From Polychytrium aggregatum (taxonomy: Eukaryota; Chytridiomycota; Chytridiomycetes; Polychytriales), in assembly GCF_025602895.1 (NCBI RefSeq), contig NW_026516267.1, positions 62,001 through 126,000 on the forward strand: a DNA stretch of 64,000 nucleotides, given 5' to 3'. The translations under genes and the position numbers were made by a program. The notes below the pieces were generated by a model, which was given only the letters and a program-made list of their open reading frames with translations, was not told the DNA's origin and did no database searches. This document shows, in pieces, positions 1 through 10,184 of the stretch (positions within the stretch are counted from its first letter, which is position 1; each line of letters begins with the position of its first letter).

Positions 1-365
1 AGTAGGCTCCAAAGACCTTGGACACCCATCTGCGTCTCGGTGCGGGGTGTGCTGTTGTGGGTTGTGTCGGTGGTGAAGCCAGAGCTGTTGGGCAGGCCAG
101 GCCGATCGGAAAATGGCTTCGCCCCTTGCAACGAGCGGAGATTTCAAGCATGGACAGACAGGCCACGGGCACATGACATGCCGATGGACTCGAGGCACAC
201 GAGCAGCCCACCCCCAGTCTATTGAGCACGTCTTCGAGCCGTGTATCGTTTGGAGAGCCATGCAAGGTATATTCCGGTATATACAGCACAATCAGTGAAA
301 CGGGACACTGTGTATTGAGGGAGGGTTGCCGTTTTCTGGGTCCTCGATACACTTCCACCATGAAC
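1..365. other. left edge, no gene seen
   Basis: No open frame here resembles a known protein and no repeat or RNA gene is visible. The stretch runs into the first Fanzor relic, so part of it may be decayed element sequence that can no longer be recognised. Confidence 0.4.
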
Positions 366-747
366 AAGCAATGTGTCCATCATGGGAGGCCAAGCGACCC
401 GAATCGCTCGACTCCTCTGATATCGTGAGCCCACGGAGCTCTCCCGGCGATCGAAAGCATGCATTGCGCTCCTGCAGCGTAACATCAACGCCGGCCAACC
501 ATCGACACAGATAATCGCCACGGGAGATCGACTGGGCATTTTCAATACTGCCAGTCGATCATCGCCACAGGAGATCGACCGGGTGTATTCAAGACTGTGC
601 TTCCCAAACCAATCAAAACAAAGAGATTGCCAACCAGGACGGGAAACAATCTCACGGCCTGCCCGCTGGACCTACAGTCAGTCAGCGGGCTTCAGACATC
701 CGAAGCCAGGAAGGAACTGTCCCGTTTCTTTCTGGATAGACTGTAAT
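366..747 (+). pseudogene. decayed Fanzor C-terminal fragment
   Basis: The sequence aligns by eye with the 3' part of the Fanzor derivative at 9.48-9.81 kb. Residues like EAKR, DI, the zinc-ribbon region and a NINA motif (RuvC-III NRDVNA equivalent) can be followed, but with frame breaks. A short stretch around the IIATGDR motif is present twice (near 511-540 and 558-580). The last ~200 bases, from the IIATGDR motif to the terminal TTTCTTTCTGGATAGACTG block at about 726-744, are only mildly diverged, and the stop at 737-739 sits at the same place as in the 9.8 kb copy. There is no intact reading frame, so it is a dead fragment. Its 5' limit is approximate. Confidence 0.7.
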
Positions 748-808
748 AACAGAGCATCTCGTACTTAGCGCCCCTGCTCTATTTTCTGTTGGTGGCGGGA
801 TTACCCAC

Positions 809-965
809 ATGATCAATTTACGGATCTGTCCCGACGATCTGATATACCCACTACACTCCGCACCCAATCTCACTGTCGTCTTGAACATGATCCCGGTGTG
901 GCAGTCAATCATCGCCCGTGGGCATCGGCTGGATGTATTCGCGATGTCACTCCCAGGATCGCGCA
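809..965 (+). pseudogene. second, older Fanzor C-terminal relic
   Basis: A short in-frame stretch near 885-945 reads NMIPVWQSIIARGH..DVF, which matches NMISVCQSIIATGD..GVF of the 9.6 kb derivative residue for residue apart from scattered changes. Only the RuvC-III distal part is recognisable. It lies just after the relic at 366-747 in the same orientation, so this edge of the window holds two successive insertions or a broken tandem. It stops about 150 bases short of the FCF1 stop codon. Confidence 0.6.
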
Positions 966-1108
966 CGAGGACAGACGGTCATTCGGCAGGTCGTGATCAT
1001 GCGACCTACAGCGCAAGTCCGATTTGGGTGCAGGTCTGCTTTCAACAAGAATGGGTGCATCGCTCGATTGGAAGGCGTCTGTATACGCTCTTACGATTCA
1101 ATTTTGAT

Positions 1109-2491
1109 TCAAATCGGGGCCTGGAGAGCAAACACGGAAAAATCAATTCATACGCCAGACCGAGGCAGGACGCTGCAAGAAGGATGGTATCGGGTGCTAA
1201 ACGGAGCATCGGATCCTCAGGATAGGTCGACACCGCCGTCGACAGCCCCACAGGGCTGCCAGGCTAACGAGAGGCGTGATAGGGCAGGGCGTACCTCAGG
1301 GAGCCGCTCGATGGCATATTTGCGGCTCGCGATATACATGATCGGAATGCCGGGGATTTTCCGTATCCGTCTCTTCAAATCTTTATCGCAAGTAGCGACA
1401 ATGTAGCACTTGTGTTGCATCACTCGATTGACGATGCAGTCGTCCGCATAGGTGCCATTGTGTGTGCACGGGAGTCGCTCAAATCGAGGATCTCTCGCAA
1501 CCCTATCCACAATCCCATGCAGTTGCGCGTGCAATGTTAGCAGAGGTATGAGACCTGGAAGCAGCCGAGCTCATATAAGGCAGCTATCCAGATGCTTACT
1601 TCAGAGCGATCCGATATTTGACGCCGAGCTTCTCGAGTTCGGCAATCACACAGTCCGTGACACAGGGAATGCCTGTCGAGTTGTGGCGGGCGCCGGATGC
1701 AACGTGTCAGTCCGAGCAAATAGCTTGCAATAAGAGGCGAGGTGGTCTGCCACTCGAGATTTCATCGGCTCAGATGCCACTTTGATCGCCGCACTGCTCA
1801 CATTTGGCATAGAGGCAGTCCATCATGGCCTTGACCAGCTCGAGTTTGTTCTGAATGGAAAAGTTGATAAAGTTGGTGTCGACCAGGACATGGTATGGCG
1901 GACCCAACGCAGCATTGTACTTGAAAAACAGCGAAGATGCCACTTGCGGGCTGAGGACGGGTCATGGGGCGGTTGCAATAGATGAGAGCAGAAGGTGAGG
2001 ATAACTCGTGGTGGAAACAGTGCGATGCACAGTCCAGGCGAGACAGAGCAGCATTTTCGGCGAGCATGTGAGATAAAGTTCAAGCGATCGATTGCTGGAC
2101 CGATGTGTAGGAGTGCTAAGGCGGAACGTCATCAACACACATGTGCCGAACGAGCTCGGTTTCTGGCTGCTTCTGAGCCTGCTCCTCATTCTTCTTGTTG
2201 GCTTTTCTGAGAGACCAGATGGTTTGGACGCTTAGTCTTTCCACTATCGGATACATCGAACAACATAGTGCATATGTCGAATGCAGCTGCCTACAGCCTG
2301 GTGTCTTTCGGGTTGAGCATCCGCTTGACTTCGGCAAACTTTCTGGTCTTCTTGGCTTTGCCCTGCCGCCAAACGAGTTGCAATAAATGAGAGCCCGGCA
2401 AGCAGCTCTCTCGGAAGAAACAGGGACTCGCTCAAGGTGCTCGTGCACTGTTTCGCAAAGCAGGCCCCCCCCCTCTGCAGAGCCATACCAT
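1109..2491 (-). CDS. FCF1: rRNA-processing PIN-domain protein FCF1/UTP24
   Basis: FCF1 is the PIN-domain endonuclease of the small-subunit processome and cuts pre-rRNA in the nucleolus. Seven exons (2489-2491, 2295-2362, 2141-2206, 1802-1950, 1600-1672, 1295-1502, 1109-1120) join in phase to 192 codons plus stop, close to the usual ~195. The N-terminus reads [16 protein letters not shown] and the PIN core begins [17 protein letters not shown] with its first acidic residue. Later blocks are [28 protein letters not shown] and [21 protein letters not shown]. The start is inferred: an ATG directly followed by a GT donor at 2488, because the next exon opens with the conserved GKxKK. The last exon is only 12 bases. 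The gene is divergent from PrimPol, 240 bases away. Confidence 0.93.
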
Positions 2492-2730
2492 GATGGCGTA
2501 TCGCTGGACGTGCGGCGCTCGGTGTCGGTCGTTGGATCAGGTTCGGAGCTGGTGTCGGTGCTTGTGGCGGCCGGACGGGATTTTTCTTTTTGGCGGCCCG
2601 CGCAGCGCAGCCTCCGTCACGTGTCGCTGTGTGCGTGACACAAACATGCATGGCTCTCGCCGTCTCCCGGCTCACCGCCAGGCCCGACAGCCTTGCATTG
2701 CACTCGCGCCGGCTGCCCAACACACCCGAG

Positions 2731-5121
2731 ATGGATGGCGGCGCTCGAAAGAGGTCGTCGTCTTCTGGGCGGGAAGACCTTCAGAGCCCAGATGCACAGC
2801 TCTCAAAGCGTCTCGCAAGCACTCCCGGTGCGCGTGATGACCAATTGCCTGCGATTGTTTCTTGGTGCCAAACTGCCCTCCCCAATCGCTTGCTGACCTG
2901 CAACCTCGGGCTCTTACACCGGGCACCAGCTCCTCCAGCCAGCTTCTACGGCTCCAGTCGCGTGAGCAGCAGGTCAGATATCGTCATCCTGTTGGCGCTT
3001 CCTCTATTGTCGATCGGCTCAATCGATTCACACCGCCGTTTGCAACCATCCAGACACGAGGAAACCCATGCCAAGCGATGGGCCCAGGTTCTCAAGACCT
3101 TGAAAGTCGTTGGCACGCCACACTCGCCGAGGCAAAGCACCTTGATGCTTTTCAAGAAACAGGAATTGGCTTTTGAGTAAGTACTCCGAACTGGCGGACA
3201 GCAGCATCGGAAGCCTCTGCCTCTCTACTTGGCAAAACTCACCCATGCTGCGGGCTGTTGGCCAACATCCTAGGTATCAGAGGACGTGCTCCAATCCAGT
3301 CCACGTATTCTCCTTCGAGACAGATATTTCCAATCCGGGCAAGCGAAAGTTCCTCGCCACCACGTACCCGCATTTTTGGGAGCATTATCTGTGAGTAGCC
3401 AACAGAGGGCGCCCTGCCGTGAGCGCAACCAGAGGCCGGGGCCTTTGGCAGATGACCGCCTGGAAATGGCCTGCAGCTTCTGAGTCAGCTCCAAACACCG
3501 ATCAGCACACTCGACCAGCGCCACTACTACGAGGTTATCAAAGAAGGAATGCCATGCAAGCTCTACTTTGATCTCGAATTCATGACCCAGGACAATCCCA
3601 ATCTCGACCATGAGCGGGTCATGGCCACCTTCATCCAGGTCTGCACTACAATTCCGCGCTGGCAGCGGTGGGATGTGCCCGATTCCAAGTGTGTGGGCTG
3701 ACGGCTGCCGATGTTCGGATCGACGCTCTATCCAGCAGGGCCCGCGGCATGTTGATCCCAGCCGCAGGGTCGATTGATTGGTGGCTGTCCCGGGCACGAA
3801 CTGCTTTGGCGAACTGAAACTGAGGCTTCGAAACAATTGCTAGCTTCTACTCGACGAGCTGCTCAACAAGTTTGGGATCCGATGCCGCCCAGAACATATT
3901 GTGGATTTGTCGTCAACGACAACATCAAAGTTTTCCCGCCACATCATCGTCAACCTCCCCGGGGCCGTCTTTCAAGACAATGGCCATGTCGGTATGTTGT
4001 TGTATGGCCTCTTCGCTCCACCATGTGTTCTACCAGTGTACTGGTCTCTAATTTCAAAACGGCACAGGTCGGTTCGTTTCGTATCTCATATCTCGGATCC
4101 ATGAATACAGCCAAGGAAATGGCGAAACTAGCGTCAAGTTTGCTGAGCTCATCGTCAAACATCCATCGAGCGGCCGGGCGGTATTCATCGATGAGAGTGT
4201 GTACAGCAAAAATCGCAACTTTCGCATCATATATTCATCCAAAATTGGCAAATCATCGCCTCTCTTGCGAGCAGACAAGCCTGCACTGGATCAACGGATC
4301 GAAAACGAGACCTTCAAGTTCTTCAAAGAAAGTCTTGTGTGTGCAGTGGAGTATGACGATGACCTGCGACTCCTCTCGTTTGGCGAAAGTCCGGTGCTCC
4401 GTTTCCCAGGGCCGCTTTCGGGGCGCAGCAATGACGCAGCGCAAACGACATCCTCGCAGCCATCGCCATTTCCTCAAATCGATGAATATGTTTTGAGGTC
4501 GATCCAAAGCCGGAATCCGAGGGCCTGTTTTCGATCGGCCACATATTTCCCCGAAAGTAAGCGTCCTGCTTCCGATACAGCCCAGAGGACACGGCAAACG
4601 GCACCATACTGACAACTATTTTCCAGGCAAATCTCTCGTCTATGCCATTGGTAACGATCGATTTTGCTTCAACATCGGACGGCAGCACAAAAGCAATGGC
4701 GTTTACTACGTCGCCAGCCTCAACAATGGTACATTTACCCAAAGGTAATGTCATGCGATTGGTGAATATCTCGGCCATAACCCAGCTGCTCCAGGAACCG
4801 CGCTGTTATGAACAATTCGAAGGGCCAACTGATTTGATATGATTTGATATGATTTGATTGGTGGTATGCCATTGCACATCCACCTACAGATGCTACGATG
4901 TTGATTGTCGCCGCTTCCGCTCGGCCGAGCAAACTATCCCGTTATCACTGGTGCCATTTGCCCTCGACACCGTCAGGCCCGATCTCGACGACGAGAGCGA
5001 CAATCAGCCCGACGAATATGATGAAATCATCGCCAGTATTCCAGAGTCGCTCTTTATACCTCACACAACCAGACCTGCCGATCATGAATCCAAAGAGAGC
5101 AGCCCGAAAACAGGCAGCTGA
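2731..5121 (+). CDS. PRIMPOL: primase-polymerase PrimPol
   Basis: PrimPol is an archaeo-eukaryotic primase/translesion polymerase that re-primes stalled forks in nuclei and mitochondria. Seven exons (2731-3176, 3274-3390, 3485-3638, 3844-3991, 4068-4556, 4627-4744, 4890-5121) sum to 568 codons, close to the human length. Motif I YFDLEF carries the two metal ligands, motif II KFSRHII carries the nucleotide-binding histidine, and VFIDESVYSKNRNFR carries the third aspartate. The zinc knuckle is complete: Cys in DRFCFN, His in GRQHKSN, then the C(x4)C pair CYDVDC encoded by the last exon. An acidic tail follows and may bind RPA. The start is the ATG at 2731 in a long first exon; an upstream in-frame start cannot be excluded. 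A second, degraded copy follows in tandem. Confidence 0.93.
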
Positions 5122-5633
5122 TTCGAGAAATACATATCACCGTCTCCTCTGGCCGTTCATCGTCTCGGCGACGCCTTTGTTGGCTGAGTCGATATTCCGT
5201 TCAAGTGCATGTCCACACTGCAAGACATCCCGGTCGGAGCAGAGGACCATCACCGCCGCCCTGAAACCGTGCCATGCCCGAGCCAGTCTGTTGTATGCAT
5301 CGTATGCATTGCATACGCTGCGCCCATCGCATGCATCGTCTCCAGCACATGCATCGTCTCCGGCAGCCCAGAGTCCCGCCGACAGCGTGGGCGAAGGGTT
5401 TTCTTGGTGGTGGTTTCTCCCGCGCTCGAGGCCCCGTTTGCGCTCCGTTTGCGCTGCCTTGGTATTCGTCCTGCATCTTCCTCCTTGATCGAACCCGAAC
5501 TCGGATCCTGTTCCCGATGATCCGCCGTCTCTGCGGCAGCCTCTGCCGCCGTACGCTACCGCTGACATGTTCCATCCCGCCCGCTACCAACGGCTCACCA
5601 GCCTTAGGGCCTTGTCTTCGCTATAGCCGGCAG
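5122..5633. other. intergenic, short imperfect repeats
   Basis: This lies between the two PrimPol genes. No conserved frame is seen. At 5283-5370 there are imperfect copies of a CATGCATCGTCTCC-like unit. Confidence 0.4.
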
Positions 5634-7611
5634 ATGAACACCTCGGCCCCCGATCGCTCGCCCAGCCGGAAAGACCAAAGATCTCACGAGTCTCATGCAA
5701 CCGGCCACATCACGCCTCACGCCGTCTACAGCTACCCACTCCAGCGCATCGTCTTCACAAAACAGGCGCCGGCCCTGCGGTATGGGCTCGGTACATCTCT
5801 ATGACTCCGCCGCCGCACTGCACAAGCATCATTCCGCTCGAATTCCATCCGCTGCCGGAGCGTACATGACCCATCGTGCGAGGTCCCTGGGTTGGTCTTG
5901 GAGCCTTCGTCATCCCAATCTGTAAATGCTTCTAATCACACCAGTCTGCAAGATCTGCGGCCCGAGCTGCCGTTTCTGTTTGCATATGAGGTACGATCGA
6001 AAGGCATGATAGGATGCGATCGATGATGACTGCTCGATCGACTCGTGGCATCACCGTCCTTTCAAAGTTTGCCATGACTTGGAGCATCCGTCGCCCGATT
6101 CATACCAACAACGCCCCGTCCCTGGTCTCTGGCCACGAAGCTATCCCAGCCACACACAGGTCCTCGCTACTACTTCCCGGCGTCATTGGATGACTTTTGG
6201 CCAACATATCTGTGGGTATTTCTTCAGCTCCAGCGCGCTTGAGGCCCTCATGCTGCGACTCTGCTTGCTGATCGACTCTTGTTTACTCTCGATTTCGGTA
6301 TAGAGCCTTCAAGCCAAGCGAGCGCTGCTTTCATGAGGTCATTCGCCATGATCGGCCATGCAAACTCTACTTTGATCTCGAGTTTGACAAGTCAAAACAC
6401 CAGACCGTCAATACCCAAGACATCATGGAGCGGTTTCGGCATGTATGAGTCCGGGGCAATCCCGCGGGATGGCGAGCCGTGGATGCTGTTCGATTGAAGG
6501 TCTGGGCGACATGCGGTGCCGGCAGCGATCGCCACTCACTTCCGCCTGCATTTGCACATTTGTTTCGATTCATGGTCGCCTGCTCCCCAGATAGTTATCA
6601 CCCACCTGACCAAGTTGTTCGACATCCCCGCTGCGGACTGTACCGTTGTCGATCTGGACTCAACCTCTGCCGTCAAGTTCTCGCGACATTTGATTATCAA
6701 TATTCGAGGAGTGTGCTTCGAGAGTAGCCTGCATGTTGGTGGGTACGGGTATAAAATCAATGCGATCCATTGCTTCGTTCTCTTTGGACAGCAATCGAAC
6801 TGACGCTCTTCTTGGGCATTTGTGTCTTGATAAGGGGCGTTTGTTCGAGATCTCCGGCAGCGACTTTATCTCAAGGCATTTTCCATCGACCAATACCCAA
6901 GCTACGTTGCCAGCTCACCTATCGCCATTGATACACTAGCGGAGGTGGACCCCGAATATGTCCGCAGTCTGTTTTTAGACGAATCTCTTGGCATCAATGG
7001 CCTGTTTGTCGACTGCTCCGTCTACAGTCGAAACAGAAACTTTCGCATCCTGGGATCACGTAAGCCCGGCCGGACCGAGATTTTTTCGCCCACCAACCCC
7101 GTTCATGCCAGTAGCATTACGCTGGAGTACTTCCGGACGACTCTTGTCTCGGCATGTGAACAAGGTGCCCGCCGGATCTCATTCAAGGCTCCCCAGACCG
7201 ATCTTTCGGCTCATTTTCCGCATACGAGAGAGGCAAGAAGCTTCCTTGCGGTACAGAGCGATGACTTTGCCGACTTGGAGAACTATCTGTTGCAGCGGCT
7301 GCGGGAGCGCTCTCCATCAGCTGCGTTGGGTGATCCTGTTTACGAATTGACGACAGGTGCGTCGCATGTTTATCAAGGCCTCATTGCTGTTGCAGCGATG
7401 TCTAGCATCAGCCCATCATCCTCCGAAGCGCGACCCGACGCTCTGCGACTAGGGTCATTGCATTGACAAGTCTTTGTTCGCCGCATAGACGGTCCGCGGC
7501 TATTTTATCCGATCAAGGGCGATCGTTACTGCGAAGTGCGCGGCAGACAACACAAAAGCAATGGGACGTTCTTCAACATCTCGATGTCGTCGGGCACGTT
7601 TACTGAATGGT
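5634..7611 (+). CDS. PrimPol paralogue, tandem copy lacking the distal zinc ligands
   Basis: This is a second PrimPol-like gene with the same exon order as its neighbour but strongly diverged protein. Recognisable blocks are AYEFAMTWS (AFEYQRTCS in copy 1), GPRYYFPASLDDFW, CKLYFDLEF with both metal ligands, VKFSRHLIIN, and LFVDCSVYSRNRNFR. Inferred exons include 6591-6738 and 6835-7356. The final exon keeps the first Cys and His of the zinc knuckle (DRYCEV, RGRQHKSN), then reads FTEW and meets a TAG at once, so the C(x4)C pair and acidic tail of copy 1 are missing unless the GTAGGC at the stop is used as a donor. Between the AYE exon and the GPRYYF block the frame changes without an obvious intron, around 6085-6130. 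It may be a polymerase-only paralogue or a recent pseudogene. The 5' end is uncertain. Confidence 0.7.
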
Positions 7612-8089
7612 AGGCGTTGCTGGATCGCAGTCACTGGGGATTGTGAGACTGATACTGGAATCCCAGGGCGCTGGTGCATCATATATAGTCATCAACGTCA
7701 AGCGCGAGAGCATTGTATAGCAGCGTCGCGGGGAAGGGATTAGACAGATCCATGGTGTCCTCTATGCTGACGCCATTGTACTCCTATTGTTCACCGGATC
7801 GACTTGACGGGCGTGATCACCGTCTCAACCATCCTGCTCCAACCATCCTGCTTCAATCGTCCTGCTTCAATCGTCCTGTATCGGTGCCATCAGCTGTTTC
7901 GACCACGACTGTCGTGGCCATATGAGGATCACTCACCTATTGCCAGTTTCCATCAAAGAGTGCCTACAATCTATTCAGAAAAAAATCGGGACACCACACC
8001 CGCTCCCTTGAACATGTAGTATGTGAGGACTTATGTCCAATGGAGACACATGCAATTCAACAGATCACCTCCGAGTAAAAGCCACCGGT
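7612..8089. other. intergenic with a small tandem repeat
   Basis: No gene is seen. A short repeat of CTGCTTCAATCGTC-like units lies at about 7837-7880. Confidence 0.4.
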
Positions 8090-8335
8090 CGCTCCCCGTC
8101 TCCACATTCGATCTGCACTGCTCAAAGTACCGAGCAAACCGCTGCCTCCGAGGGCTGGATGCACAGCCCATGCCTGTGGGTCGCTGCACTGGTCTCGGAG
8201 TGCCGGCGGTGAATGGTGCTTTTGGACACACTGAAGATGGTGGCGACCTTACGCAAGCTGCGGAGCAGCGAGTAGCATCGCAATGCAGCGATGCGGAAAT
8301 CGAGGGTGCTGTGCTTGACCATGATTGCAATGAGT
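8090..8335 (-). pseudogene. chimeric remnant: helix-turn-helix joined to a Fanzor RuvC-II-region piece
   Basis: On the minus strand a frame starting at 8322 gives a helix-turn-helix of the kind found at the N-terminus of transposases and some Fanzor proteins (FRIAALRCY...RKVATIFSVSKSTIHRR). Further on, in another frame, it reads CASSPRRQRFARYFEQ. The last ~50 bases are nearly identical to 36.00-36.05 kb of the full-length Fanzor copy. This therefore looks like an internally deleted copy of the full-length subfamily, not of the 9 kb derivative subfamily. Stops and frame changes make it non-functional. Confidence 0.6.
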
Positions 8336-9085
8336 GGGCAGATGTATTCAGGTCACAGAAAAAACCACTGTCATGGCTCAAAACGGGGTGTCCCATTTCA
8401 TCTTGGAAAACGCTGTAAACTCGAACGTGGGGCCGAAAAGCACCTCGCGACCCATGTCAGCCGGCAGCCGCCGGGTAGCGATGCAATCTGCTTATTTTTG
8501 ACAAGATAAATATGCATCAAATCGGGTCTCGCGATGGACATGACTGCCTCACCTTGCCCATCGACGATCCTGCCGTCGCATTGCTTTGTGGGAGCAGCAA
8601 AAGTTGGAATGAATCCACTGTGGGTTGACGGCATTTGGTATCGTCTTGAGCCAATTGACGGTGGTGGTGGGCGACTGGTGTGGAGGAATGACCAATTGTA
8701 TCATTGTTGGAAGCTCCACTCCGATTGCGGACAAGAACCACCACCGTCTGAATCTCTCTGGTTGGAAACCTAGTCAAGCGTGGCTGTGTGTCAGCGAGAT
8801 GACATGATCGTTTGGCTATCAGGCAAGACTCACCTTGACAAGATGTCTTCCCACGACTGATTGAGCGAGCGATGCGTTTCTGGATCTGAATCAAGGGCGC
8901 CACTGTGAACAGCATCACTCCCTGCCCAAAAATGCGCTGGATTTGAGGAGAGTTTTTCTTCCCCAAGGGCAGAACCAGCCATCGTCGCTATTTTCTCGCC
9001 AGATGGCTCCCCGCAAGAGAAAGACACCACCCAGGCGACCAAGTGGATCCAGAGCACCCACAAGATCCTTGGTCTGCAGCAATGG

Positions 9086-9805
9086 ATGAGCACCACACCA
9101 AGTCCCAAGATCCCTGGAGTGTCTTCTTTCTTGCGATACATTCGCCATGGGTTCGATGGAGACATGCTGGAGAAACAGCTGTACTTCAGCCTGACCCGGC
9201 GACGGCGATTCAAGCGACTCGATCTCCACGGCAAGCGACAGCGCACTGTCCACGAGATGTGCAAGCAAGTCATCGACCAGGCACCACCGGAGACCGAAGT
9301 GGCGATTGCCTTTGGGAATGCCTCCTGGAAGCAGGGGAAGGGATATGCCTCCAGTCCCAGGAGACTCAGGTTCGCCAAGTATTTCGAGCAGTTCCACCAC
9401 CACCAGAGAGGCCCACCAGACCGATCCGTCTCCAAGATCCATGTGTGCTCGGTGAACGAGTTCAACACATCCCAGGTGTGCTCACATTGTCGGGAAGCCA
9501 AGCGACTTGAGAAGGTCGAGCATCTTGATATCGAGAAACCACACTTTGTCCGGAGCTGTGCAAGCTGCCATACGCTGTGGGATCGAGACATCAATGCCTC
9601 AAGGAACATGATCTCGGTATGCCAGTCGATCATCGCCACAGGAGATCGGCCGGGTGTATTCAAGACTGTGCTTCCCAAACCAACCAAAACAAAGCGATTG
9701 CCAACGAAGACAGGAGTGCAATGCCATGGCCTACCCGCTGGGCCTACAAGTCAGTCAGTGGGCTTCAGAAGCCAGAAAGTGACTGTCCCGTTTCTTTCTG
9801 GATAG
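9086..9805 (+). pseudogene. Fanzor C-terminal half without the RuvC-I aspartate
   Basis: An uninterrupted 239-codon frame covers the region from WMSTTPSPK to the C-terminus. It keeps AFGNASWKQGKGYASSP, the alternative glutamate motif NEFNTSQVC, the zinc ribbon (CSHC and CASC) and the RuvC-III aspartate (WDRDINASRNM). Upstream, where the full-length copy has GIDPGVGS, this copy reads SSPRAEPA in the aligned frame, so the first catalytic aspartate is absent. The C-terminus is ~45 residues longer than in the full-length copy and ends PFLSG at the stop inside the conserved TTTCTTTCTGG block. The intact frame, despite missing catalysis, suggests recent origin or a retained role such as RNA binding. 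Confidence 0.75.
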
Positions 9806-9936
9806 ACTGTAAGTATCTCGCACTGTTTCTTGTGCATTTCGACAGTGGATGCCGGGTCGCCCATATTCTGGGTAGTCCACTTCGGGGTTGCCATCCCTCT
9901 TGGGATGGTCGATGGGAGGTGTTTGACTCCCTTGCA

Positions 9937-9997
<61 letters not shown>

Positions 9998-10051
9998 GTG
10001 TGTGACGGCGAGAGGCTTCTCGCCTTCCCTCGGGGGTCTCTCGCCAGAGAC
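9773..10051 (+). ncRNA. candidate Fanzor guide RNA (omega-RNA) region
   Basis: The end of the remnant frame and the following ~250 bases hold several perfect stems: CCAGAAAG/CTTTCTGG around the stop (9773-9800), CCATCCC-TCTT-GGGATGG (9891-9908), GGCGAGA-GGCT-TCTCGCC (10007-10024) and GTCTCT-CGCC-AGAGAC (10036-10051). The last three are present as perfect stems in the 61 kb copy, and the first is partly kept there. In TnpB and Fanzor systems the guide scaffold comes from the element's 3' end and often overlaps the end of the nuclease gene, which fits this position. This is inferred from structure and position only. Confidence 0.4.
9939..9991. repeat. (GT)n microsatellite inside the element
   Basis: About 26 GT units lie between two GCAAAGTGTG words. 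The inverted copy at 61.0 kb has a shorter, interrupted run at the same place, so the tract has changed length since the copies separated. Confidence 0.9.
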
Positions 10052-10184
10052 TGCTCTTCTCGCCGACCGAGGTGGCTCCGAGAGCGCGTTTTTTCGTTCT
10101 CGCTCATTTTTTTAACAAGAATTTTTTTCATAGTGTCTTGAGGCAAGCCGCCGATCCGCCCCAGCACCATCTCTCGCCTGCTCG

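Larger units (their letters stand above)
8585..10135 (+). mobile_element. non-autonomous Fanzor-derived element, copy 1
   Basis: A ~1.55 kb unit is repeated, inverted and closely similar by eye, at 60.88-62.44 kb. From left to right it has: a 5' segment (about 8585-8865) also shared with the full-length element at 34.49-34.80 kb; a segment that replaces the RuvC-I region (8866-9080); the coding remnant for the C-terminal half of Fanzor (9086-9805); a structured 3' non-coding part with a GT run (9806-10135). Similarity to the other copy stops within a T-rich run (AACAAGAATTTTTTT). No clear terminal inverted repeat or target duplication can be fixed by eye. The RF2 gene begins 50 bases to the right. 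Confidence 0.75.
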
